DNA of 46,765 bases from Hyphomicrobiales bacterium (GTDB lineage Bacteria > Pseudomonadota > Alphaproteobacteria > Rhizobiales > Methyloligellaceae), in NCBI GenBank assembly GCA_021775525.1, contig JAJFHQ010000080.1, forward strand, positions 1 to 46,765, read 5' to 3'. Positions 1-8,357 of the stretch are shown here, piece by piece. The position numbers and the translations under genes were made by a program. The notes under the pieces are model-generated. The model worked only from the letters and a program-made list of their open reading frames with translations, was not told where the DNA came from and made no database searches. Positions within the stretch are counted from its first letter, which is position 1; each line of letters starts with the position of its first letter.

Positions 1-3000
1 CAGTTTCCTGAACTTGTTGCTCTCGGGCAGTTTCTCAGGTTCCAGCTTGGTGAAAACGCTCACCCCCTTGGCGATGGTGATTTCTGCGTCGTCCGCGACA
101 ATGTTCTCAAACAGCGCTTGCGCGCGTTCCGGCAAATCCGCAACCTTGATGGTCGGCTGCGTATCCATGTTGGAGCCGACCATGACCCCGCTCTGGATGG
201 GGAAGTCGCCAAAGGTGCTCGGGAGTTTCCGTGAAAAATGCTCCGAGAAGGTGCCTAGGTTGATGTCCTTTGCCGCCAGGTACAGTGCGTAGTCTGTGCT
301 GTCCGGCTCTCTCGACAACACACCGTCCAAGGTGGCGCCGCGCCCGCTCACCTGACTGGCGATCTCGTATCGCGACAGCTTCACGTCGGAGAATGTCAGC
401 GCGTTGACACCGGGGATGTCATTGATCCCGGGTAGTGCGGCAATTTTCACCGAGCCGGGGATTTCCAGCACCATGTCTTCTATTTCGTGAATGTCGGAGA
501 CAATTAGCTCGCCCTTGAGAACGAGACGCTGGCCCGGTGTCTGGTCCTCCACGATCGTCTGCATGCCGACATTGACCGTGACATCGCCAGTGGTGCCGCC
601 ATCGGTGAAGGATCCACCGATACTCATTTGTTCAACGGTCAGGAAAGGAATGCCAAAAGCCGTTTTCCATCCTTGCGATGGCTCGCTCGTCGGCACCAGT
701 GAGCTGACCGCCTCTTCGGCATCAGGGTCATTCAGGGCCTTCAAACTGGCAAATGGTGTCTCGTCCGCCTGGGTCCCATTGAGCTGGGTGGTCGCTGCGA
801 ATTCCACTTCCAGATTCTCTTTGAGCACGACTGGTTTGACCTTGCCGACCATGTCCATGGCCTTGATGCCGGTCTTGCCGGAACCCGGTAACTTGACCGA
901 CATGCCGCTGGAGATGAAGGTTTCGAGTTTGCCGTCGATGCCCTTTAGCCTGAACCGGCTGTTCGAAAATGTTATCCAGTCCTTGGTCTTGGCCTTCTTC
1001 GGCTGGAATGCGGGGATCGGGAAACCGATATCAAGCCCGTCCAGAAGGCGCAGAGCTACTTCACGGACTAAACTTCGACTTTCCTTGCCAACGCCCCTGC
1101 CTGTGCGCGACTTGGCCTCTTTTTTCGCGTATTGGACAGCCTTGATCATCTCCCTGTTGACGAAACCTTTGAGAATATAGGTGTCATGGGTGATGCCGAG
1201 GCTGTCGATGACCTTTTGTTCATCTTCATTTGTGCCGGAGACCTGGTTTTCATCGGTGGTGTAAAGGGCAACCATGGTCGTGCCGTTGGGCCGGAGGGTG
1301 AGGGGGTAGATGCTCTTGCCGAACGTCTTCCTGGTGGCCTCGTCCTCCAGTTCTTTCAGCATCTTTACGATCCGGGACGGCAGAATCTTTTCCTTGTTGT
1401 CGTCCGTCACTGTCAGAGTGGGGCCAAACACCGGGTCGCTGTCGTTCGGCGTTTTTATCTCCCCCTTAGTGACGATGAAAATCGAACGGCCCAGTCCCAG
1501 CTTCTTCACCGGCGTGTCTGCAAGCTGGGGGAGATAGTTGGCGAGTTGCAGGGCGCGGTGATCGATCGCCAGCATGTAGTGCTGGTTCTCCGGTTTGAAC
1601 GCCGCGAATGTGACATCCTCGCCGGCCAGCGAAGCGACACCGGCCTGATAGTTTCTGCCGAACGTGACTTCGGTGAGGGCGATATAATCCGCTCCTGGGA
1701 TTTCACCGCGATTAAAGACGTCGTCGACGACTTCCGCCAGCATCAGCTCGCCCTTAATTGTCAGGGATGCTTCATACTTGTTGTTGTATTCCTTCAGCGT
1801 GACCTCGAAATCGGTCGGCTCGGAGCTGATTTTGCCGCTGCCATCGATCTTCAGAGTGAGCGGCTGGCCCTCGGGCTTCACGCCCTCGAAGGTCAGCTTC
1901 TCAACAGCGATATTCCTGTAGGACACGAAACTTTTCGTCTCTTCGGCGGAGACATCGCCGGTAAGAGTGACTGTATTCTCTTCCTGGTCGTAGTCGACAC
2001 GGATGGCGTCGAACGTGACAGTGCTGTCGCCGCCCTGGGGAGACGTCACTGCCATTTCCATGGAAACTTCAAACCCCACCTGGATGGCGCCTGCCTCGCC
2101 GCTCACCTCGTATTTGGCATCGGTGTAGGTGAGGGGGCCCGTCTCGAATTTGGGCAGCTTCTCACCCTCGAGGGCAAGGTTCTTCAGGAACGTCTGGCCA
2201 TAGACCTTCACGAGCTTCGCCATGTCGACGGGATTGCGTGAAGGCGTTGGCTTGACCGGGGTCTGCTTCACGTTCTTGAAGATGGACGCATCAACGGTGC
2301 CACCCAGCAGGAAATTCTTGGGCTGGCGCTTGAAAAGGATTTTGAACAGCTTGCTTCCGGGCATCTGTGCGGAGTCGAAACCGGCCACCAGATTGACGCC
2401 TGCATTATATGACCGGTCCGTGGGGAAGGCATTGCCGTCACCTTTTCGCAAACCGTCCAGGTAGGTGACGGCAGCAGCCGGAATCTTGCTTTTCGCATTC
2501 GCCTGCGGAACGATCACGAAGGCCGTGTTGTTGAGCGTGCCGACATTGTCCAGCGGCGTTCTGCCGGCATCAGTCATATAGTCTGAGAATTTGAAGCGCT
2601 TGTGCCAGATGATGGTGTTGGGGGCGGATTTCCCCTTGGGCGTATAGGTCACCACGGTTGCGGGAATGCCGTTCAGCATCACCTTGCCGGTGGTAAAACC
2701 TTTCTCTGCCTTGACCTGCTCGAGAACGATATCCTTCAGCTCTTCAGGCAAACTGGCCTTGGCGCCAGCCACGTCCGAGATCTTTGCGGTCTTGCCCTTG
2801 GGCTTTTGCGTTGTGCCTCCCGCGACGGCCACGGTCGACGCTCCACCTTTGAAGTCCCTTGCCCAGATCTCATTGGCGCTGTTGATCCCGGCAGGTTGCC
2901 CGTAACCGTTCGCAGTCACGGTCTTCAGTCGTGCAGTGTCGGAAACCCAGCCCCCGCTGCCCATCTCGAACCGATGGAGCGTACCGCCACCCGCGGCATC

Positions 3001-5772
3001 GTTGGTGTCAGCACCGACGATCCAGACCGTGTTGTCACCGCCGATGCCTATATCTGTTGCTTTTTTGCCGCCGTGCTTGCGCCATCTCTCACCGGTGTAC
3101 TGATAGACGTCGCCCTGGTCATCGACACCCCAGGCATTGCCATCTTCTCCGGCATCGATATGGACAAAGCCCTGGTCGACCCGTTGCCAGCTGAATTTTC
3201 CTGATCCGTCATAGCGCGAGCGCGCGACCAGGCCGCCGCCGTTGGTCTTTGTGGTACTCGTAATCCATACCCAGCCTCCGCCTATACCGACATCTCGGGT
3301 CTTGCCACCGATCTGCTTCCAGGCGGCATTGCCCGTGGCTTTGCCGCTGGTATGGAACAACCCTCCGCGGCTCGTGACCGCAATCGCACCGCCATCGGCG
3401 GCAACATCGATGCGCTCAAAATCCTGCCGTCGCCCGTGCCGCACCCATGCTTTTTTTGCGACGTCCCAGCGATAGGCATACTTGTCCGTGCCGATAACCC
3501 ACATGTGTCCGCCGGAACCGAGGCCTATATCCAGCGCCTTCCCGGCGAGCTTCGTCCAGTTGTCTGGAAGTTTGAGGGGTTTTTTCGCAACGACTTTTGC
3601 AGATACGGCTTGCACCTTTCTCGATTGGCCGAAGACCTCGATCTCGGCAAGGCCGAGAACCTGCACCTTGGTGTGGCGAACACGGACGTAACGCCCGGTC
3701 TTGCCGACCTTGAAATCGATCACTGGCAGCGCATTTCTTATCGTGCCGGTGAAAGTGGTATCGGCCCCCGCCCATTCTCCGGAATTGGAGGTCTCTACAA
3801 TCGCTCCGCCCAACCGTGTGCCGCAGCAATCGGTACGGTTGTGGATGCGAATGGCGTCGATCTGATAGATTGCCCCCAAATCCACCATTATCCACGGTGT
3901 AATGTTGCCCGAGCGGATGTCGGTTACCGATCCGTTCTTGAAATTCCCGTCCGTATTTCCATCCACTGCCCGTGGCGCATGGCCGCGCAAACGGTTCTGA
4001 GGAGACTGGGTTGTTTTTTTGCGCAGAGCGAGATTGACACCATTGCTTTGCGGCGTATCGGCAAAATTCCTGACCCAGATTTCATTGGTATGATTGGTCC
4101 CGGCCGGGTTTCCACCGATCCCGGATGTCACGTTGCGAAGGCGCTTGCCTTCCTTGATCCATCTCCGGGTTCGCGCATCATACTGTGCAAGTGTGCCGCC
4201 ACCCTTCTGCTCGACAACATCGTCTCCCGCGATCCAGACGCTATTATCAGCGCCGATGCCGATGTCGATCGCCTTGCCGGTAATTTTCGTCCATTTCTGG
4301 CCGTCGAACCTGTAGATCTCGTTCTTGTCATTAACGCCCCAGGCATTGCCATTGGGGTCAGCGTCGATGTGAAAAAGACCGGACGATGGGCTGCCCCGTA
4401 TCCGCCGCCAGCTGAATTTCCCTGAACCGTCATACTTGGCGCGCCAAACCTGGCCGCCACCCGAGTTCTGGTCACCGCCGGTAATCCAGGCCCAGCCGCC
4501 ACCGATGCCGACGTCGCTTGCCTTGCCGCCAACCCTAGTCCACCGGTCCCTGCCGGTTTTCTTGCCGCTGGTGAAATAAACCTCGCCTTTGGTCGATACC
4601 GCCAGCGCGCCGCCATCCGGGGCGGCGTCTATATGCATCAGGTCCTTCCTGGTCCCATGACGCACCCAGCTTTTCTTGCCCGCGTCCCACCGGTAGGCGA
4701 ACCGGTCGGACCCAATGGCCCAGATATGCCCCTTGTGGCCAAGCCCCAAATCCAGGGCGGCGCCCGGAAGCCGGTACCAGTTCCCGGAATGTTTGGTGAC
4801 AACCCGCCGTTGCATTGCCGGGTCGGGCGTCGTGCTGGTGGCACCCCCATCCCCCGGTCCATCGGTTGGCCCGTTATCTGTCGGGCCCTGGTTACCTGCC
4901 GTCACGGCTCTTGCGGACTTGTCCCAGATTTCATTTTTGCTGTTAACCCCGGCGGGCTGGTCAATCGGCCCGGCCGTCACGGTGCGGAGACGCCGGTTAT
5001 CCTTGATCCATTTTCCAGTCCTTATGTCACGCCGATGGAGCGTGCCGCCTCCCGATCTGTCCACAATGTCGGTGCCGACCATAAATATCGTGCCTTCGCC
5101 GCCCACGCCGATGTCGGTCGCCTTGGCTGTGTGTTTTCTCCATTTTCCGCCAACAAACTGGAACACATTATTCTGGTCGTTGACGCCCCAGGCACCACCA
5201 CCCGGCCCCGCATCAATATGGACCATCCCGCCCGGCACCCGCTGCCAGTTGAAATCCCCGTTTTGTTCATTGCGTGCACGCCAGACCTGGCCGCCGCCAC
5301 TGACTTTGTCAGTTTTGGTGATCCACGCCCATCTTCCACCAAGCCCAACATCGCGGACCCTGTGGCCTACCTGCATCCATTTGATATTTCCGATGGCCTT
5401 ACCGGTGGTATAATAAAGGCCTCCGCTACTGGTGACCGCCAGGGCACTGCCGTCCTCGGCGCCATCGATGCGTGCAAAATCCTTCCGTTTCCCATAACGC
5501 GTCCATGTTTTCTTTGATGGATTCCAGCGATAGGCATTCCTATCGGACCCGACGGCCCACAAATGCCCCTGATGGCTGAGGCCCAGATCCAGGGCCGTCC
5601 CGGGTAGGCGCTGCCATTTGAGATTTGAGTTTTGCGAAAAAGCTGGAGGGAGGGATGTCAGGAAAAACAAGAGGGACAGAGCGACCACAGTACAAAAAGC
5701 ACGATTATGTGATGGATTCCACACTGATCGTACTGAAAGCCAGGGAAACTGCCAAACTGAGTCCAAACTCAT
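1..5772 (-). CDS. Giant exported tectonin-propeller / F-type-lectin-like protein (partial, C-terminus beyond left edge)
   Basis: One minus-strand frame stays open from the ATG at 5772 to base 1, at least 1,924 codons, with no stop in the window. A hydrophobic export segment (FCTVVALSLLFFLTSLPPAF) lies at about residues 26-45. Three homologous tectonin-type propeller modules follow at about residues 48-285, 327-565 and 734-980. Each repeats blades such as ALDLGL, RDVGIGGGWAWIT, AWGVND and ATDIGIGG. A Gly/Thr/Asp/Pro linker (about 288-315) separates modules 1 and 2. An F5/8-type or F-type lectin domain (about 575-717) sits between modules 2 and 3, with the signature NRTDCCGTRL, PWIMVDLGA and a terminal AEIEVFG. 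Residues from about 1000 onward are beta-rich and unrecognised, and seem to repeat a large unit. The ATG has GAGG very close upstream, so TTG at 5766 is an alternative start. It is the third gene of an apparent operon with the secretin lipoprotein. Binding of surface glycans is inferred. Confidence 0.85.
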   Translation of the reverse strand, partial: MSLDSVWQFPWLSVRSVWNPSHNRAFCTVVALSLLFFLTSLPPAFSQNSNLKWQRLPGTALDLGLSHQGHLWAVGSDRNAYRWNPSKKTWTRYGKRKDFARIDGAEDGSALAVTSSGGLYYTTGKAIGNIKWMQVGHRVRDVGLGGRWAWITKTDKVSGGGQVWRARNEQNGDFNWQRVPGGMVHIDAGPGGGAWGVNDQNNVFQFVGGKWRKHTAKATDIGVGGEGTIFMVGTDIVDRSGGGTLHRRDIRTGKWIKDNRRLRTVTAGPIDQPAGVNSKNEIWDKSARAVTAGNQGPTDNGPTDGPGDGGATSTTPDPAMQRRVVTKHSGNWYRLPGAALDLGLGHKGHIWAIGSDRFAYRWDAGKKSWVRHGTRKDLMHIDAAPDGGALAVSTKGEVYFTSGKKTGRDRWTRVGGKASDVGIGGGWAWITGGDQNSGGGQVWRAKYDGSGKFSWRRIRGSPSSGLFHIDADPNGNAWGVNDKNEIYRFDGQKWTKITGKAIDIGIGADNSVWIAGDDVVEQKGGGTLAQYDARTRRWIKEGKRLRNVTSGIGGNPAGTNHTNEIWVRNFADTPQSNGVNLALRKKTTQSPQNRLRGHAPRAVDGNTDGNFKNGSVTDIRSGNITPWIMVDLGAIYQIDAIRIHNRTDCCGTRLGGAIVETSNSGEWAGADTTFTGTIRNALPVIDFKVGKTGRYVRVRHTKVQVLGLAEIEVFGQSRKVQAVSAKVVAKKPLKLPDNWTKLAGKALDIGLGSGGHMWVIGTDKYAYRWDVAKKAWVRHGRRQDFERIDVAADGGAIAVTSRGGLFHTSGKATGNAAWKQIGGKTRDVGIGGGWVWITSTTKTNGGGLVARSRYDGSGKFSWQRVDQGFVHIDAGEDGNAWGVDDQGDVYQYTGERWRKHGGKKATDIGIGGDNTVWIVGADTNDAAGGGTLHRFEMGSGGWVSDTARLKTVTANGYGQPAGINSANEIWARDFKGGASTVAVAGGTTQKPKGKTAKISDVAGAKASLPEELKDIVLEQVKAEKGFTTGKVMLNGIPATVVTYTPKGKSAPNTIIWHKRFKFSDYMTDAGRTPLDNVGTLNNTAFVIVPQANAKSKIPAAAVTYLDGLRKGDGNAFPTDRSYNAGVNLVAGFDSAQMPGSKLFKILFKRQPKNFLLGGTVDASIFKNVKQTPVKPTPSRNPVDMAKLVKVYGQTFLKNLALEGEKLPKFETGPLTYTDAKYEVSGEAGAIQVGFEVSMEMAVTSPQGGDSTVTFDAIRVDYDQEENTVTLTGDVSAEETKSFVSYRNIAVEKLTFEGVKPEGQPLTLKIDGSGKISSEPTDFEVTLKEYNNKYEASLTIKGELMLAEVVDDVFNRGEIPGADYIALTEVTFGRNYQAGVASLAGEDVTFAAFKPENQHYMLAIDHRALQLANYLPQLADTPVKKLGLGRSIFIVTKGEIKTPNDSDPVFGPTLTVTDDNKEKILPSRIVKMLKELEDEATRKTFGKSIYPLTLRPNGTTMVALYTTDENQVSGTNEDEQKVIDSLGITHDTYILKGFVNREMIKAVQYAKKEAKSRTGRGVGKESRSLVREVALRLLDGLDIGFPIPAFQPKKAKTKDWITFSNSRFRLKGIDGKLETFISSGMSVKLPGSGKTGIKAMDMVGKVKPVVLKENLEVEFAATTQLNGTQADETPFASLKALNDPDAEEAVSSLVPTSEPSQGWKTAFGIPFLTVEQMSIGGSFTDGGTTGDVTVNVGMQTIVEDQTPGQRLVLKGELIVSDIHEIEDMVLEIPGSVKIAALPGINDIPGVNALTFSDVKLSRYEIASQVSGRGATLDGVLSREPDSTDYALYLAAKDINLGTFSEHFSRKLPSTFGDFPIQSGVMVGSNMDTQPTIKVADLPERAQALFENIVADDAEITIAKGVSVFTKLEPEKLPESNKFRKL

Positions 5773-5865
5773 ACCCTCGACATATATCAGATCATGTCGT
5801 TGCTGGTTTCTGTTTCGATGTCCGGTCCTTAACTGGTTGGAGCAACAACCTGAGCGCGGTAATTC

Positions 5866-8340
5866 TCACGGGGTAATATAAAAGATTAACTCCTCAGGCG
5901 TAACTGCGATGTTCTCGCATCTAATATTGGTTCTGCTGAAGCTCTTGTTTGAAGCATTAAATCTCGACAAAATTGTATCAATGCAGGCGTAGAGAGTCTT
6001 CAAATTTGAAGAAATTCCATTAATGGTTTTACTGGTTTCAAATATCTCCTCCAGCTTTTTGCCCTTTAAAAGATGAATTGAGGATCTGCTGGTGTCATTA
6101 TTGAAAAATACATTGTGAAGTATGTTCTCAAAGCCGCCACCGGACACGTCGAGGAAATTTGCAACCGGATCAATGCCCGCGGCTGTCAGGTTGATCTCTT
6201 CAAATGTCTTGCGTCCGTTCTCCGCTCTGAACAGGCGTGATGTTCTTGGCGGGAGGTCGTTCTCTATGAGCGATAAATACAAGGTGCCCTCAGGACCGAC
6301 GTGAATCCGGCCATCCCGGTTGACGGCGTTCTGGGTGATCGAGGCAATCTCTTCGACACCGGTGCGATTGATCTTCTTTTGCCGGAATATTCTGTGCGTT
6401 ATGTTGGGCAAGCCGCCATCATCTTCCAGATACACGAGCCTGCCGTCCGGAGTGATGGCGGTGATAGGAACTGCAGGTCCCGCGCTTTGTGCGACCAGGG
6501 GTGCGGTTATCGACTTTTTCTCGAATCTCTTGGTCTTCCTGTTGAAGCGCCAGATCGCTCCATCATCGGCAGTGACCATGACTTGGCCGTCTCTCGAGGA
6601 GCGTACGGTGCCCGCATTGGCAATTCTGCGTTTGACATCCGTGAAGCGTGGCAAGTTGAGGTTTCTGGAAAAAACGATGGTTGGGATGTCCGAGGTTTCG
6701 GTCCTTGTTGAGCGAGCGGTTTTCGCATCGTCGGTTTCATCGCGCTTGAAGAACCCGCTTGCAAAAACGCGCCCATCAACATCGATTACCCAAGGGCGTC
6801 CTCGCGGTCCGACTTCGACGACGCGAACTCCCGTGCTGACCCTGGGAAGAAATTCGAATTTTTCTTCTTGTCTGTTGTAGCGCAGCAGATCGTTGGCTGT
6901 TGAAGTTATGAAGATAGAGCCATCCGGACCGATGCCGATATCCAGCGCTTTGGTTGTTGGCGTCTTCTTGCAACCCATTTCGACATCGCATCTGAAGACG
7001 CCACCATCGAGATCAACCGTCCAGGGCCGACCCTTGGGATCAACGGCAATTCTCGTGCCTTTTACTTCCGGGAAGAGGATGAAACGTTTTTCCTCCACGT
7101 CATAACGGAAAACTTCCTGATCGATGTTGGTGATAAACACCGCGTTCCTGTAATTGATGGCAATGTCACGCGCCGTACCAAAATCGCCATCAACCTCCAC
7201 CCAGTCGGTGCCGTTGTGGCGAAAAACCTCGCCGCTGGGGGTGACGCCCCAGGGGTTTCCCTGCCTGTCCACTGCGACGGTGTTGATCTGGCCAGGGAAA
7301 GTCAGGAAGACACGGTCACTATCGCTGAACCGCTTGAAGATGCCATTGGTGTCGGAGGCAAACACGCTGCCATCTGCTCCGATACCAACGTCGGTTGCCA
7401 GGATACCGGACACGAGGACAAATTCGAGGGGAGCATTGCTGGTGATGATCGACGTATCGACGCTGCTTCGCCGTCTTCGCTGGTTGTTCAGGAGTTCCTC
7501 CTGGGTGGGCCCGCTTGCAATCGTAGGTGGCTTGACGCCGCGCTCCTCCTCGAACATCGACATCGACAGGATCGATTGATCTTCACGAACGGCCCAAAGA
7601 TGCCCTTCCGGTCCGGCCGACATGGAGACAACCTTGGTAAAACCCGGAACGTCCTGGGAAATGGCGGAAGCCAGATGTTGACTGGTGCTTCCGTTTTCGC
7701 GGACCACAAATACAGCGCCTCCAGGTGCGACGCTGACATCGCGGGCCTTGGTTTTGAAGACACGCCATGCTTTCCCGTTATGGTGCGCCAGACGCCCTTC
7801 ATGATTGACGATCCAGGGTCGGCCCTTCTCATCAACATCGATACGCCGGCCCTTGGCGGTGAGATATCGCTCAAATCGCTTTCTTGCCGGATTCCAGCCA
7901 ACAATCCTGCCGTTCTTCAGCAGTGCCAGCACAATGCCCTTTGGCCCGACCCCTATATCGACCGCACCTTGACCGCGCTTCTCCCAGTAAGCGGAGTTAT
8001 GAAAATAAATTCCCCCCTTTCGGTCCACGGCCCAGGGGCGCTTGGACAGATCACTGTCAATACGCACAAACCCGTTGCCGCCGAGAAAACTCCACTCTTC
8101 GCCGAACGAACTTCCCCAACGCCAGGCTTTCCCCTTGGGGTCAATAATATGGACGACCCCGCCGGGACTGATCCCGACGTCGAGGGCCTTGCCTTTCAGG
8201 ACGATTTTGCTGGTATGTCGTGAAGATGTATGGGCATCGCCCTGACGTGGCGCAAACAGGCATGCGGCGGCCAAAATTAAGACGGTGGAAATGACGGAAA
8301 GTATTCTACTTGCGTGTATCGCGTCACCCATTCTCCACAT
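5866..8340 (-). CDS. Exported propeller-repeat protein, 824 aa
   Basis: The N-terminus has a signal peptide with hydrophobic residues 13-31 (ILSVISTVLILAAACLFAP), likely cut near GDA-HTS. The rest is built of short beta-propeller blades of about 35-45 residues. Recurring motifs are DIGIGPDGSIF, DVGIGADGSVF, GRPWTVDLDGGVFR and GRPWVIDVDGRVF, which resemble tectonin or two-component-regulator propellers. The motifs are related to, but not copies of, those in the giant protein 94 bp downstream, so both probably share an ancestor. The C-terminal 80 or so codons (about 5880-6120) look clearly richer in A+T than the rest, judged by eye. No enzyme motif is seen. The gene begins 17 bp after the secretin gene, which suggests co-transcription and that it could be cargo or a partner of that channel. 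The function is unknown. Confidence 0.88.
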   Translation of the reverse strand: MWRMGDAIHASRILSVISTVLILAAACLFAPRQGDAHTSSRHTSKIVLKGKALDVGISPGGVVHIIDPKGKAWRWGSSFGEEWSFLGGNGFVRIDSDLSKRPWAVDRKGGIYFHNSAYWEKRGQGAVDIGVGPKGIVLALLKNGRIVGWNPARKRFERYLTAKGRRIDVDEKGRPWIVNHEGRLAHHNGKAWRVFKTKARDVSVAPGGAVFVVRENGSTSQHLASAISQDVPGFTKVVSMSAGPEGHLWAVREDQSILSMSMFEEERGVKPPTIASGPTQEELLNNQRRRRSSVDTSIITSNAPLEFVLVSGILATDVGIGADGSVFASDTNGIFKRFSDSDRVFLTFPGQINTVAVDRQGNPWGVTPSGEVFRHNGTDWVEVDGDFGTARDIAINYRNAVFITNIDQEVFRYDVEEKRFILFPEVKGTRIAVDPKGRPWTVDLDGGVFRCDVEMGCKKTPTTKALDIGIGPDGSIFITSTANDLLRYNRQEEKFEFLPRVSTGVRVVEVGPRGRPWVIDVDGRVFASGFFKRDETDDAKTARSTRTETSDIPTIVFSRNLNLPRFTDVKRRIANAGTVRSSRDGQVMVTADDGAIWRFNRKTKRFEKKSITAPLVAQSAGPAVPITAITPDGRLVYLEDDGGLPNITHRIFRQKKINRTGVEEIASITQNAVNRDGRIHVGPEGTLYLSLIENDLPPRTSRLFRAENGRKTFEEINLTAAGIDPVANFLDVSGGGFENILHNVFFNNDTSRSSIHLLKGKKLEEIFETSKTINGISSNLKTLYACIDTILSRFNASNKSFSRTNIRCENIAVTPEELIFYITP

Positions 8341-8357
8341 GATCTCTACTGTTTTGA

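Noticed and set aside
1132-2241. Plus-strand open frame of 369 codons
   Set aside because: It is the opposite strand of the giant propeller gene. Its sequence has no recognisable domain, while the minus frame reads as clear beta-rich protein in the same place.
3352-4425. Plus-strand open frame of 357 codons
   Set aside because: It is a shadow of the tectonin and F-type lectin region on the minus strand.
7216-8223. Plus-strand open frame of 335 codons
   Set aside because: It lies opposite the 824-residue propeller protein, whose signal peptide and repeats support the minus strand.
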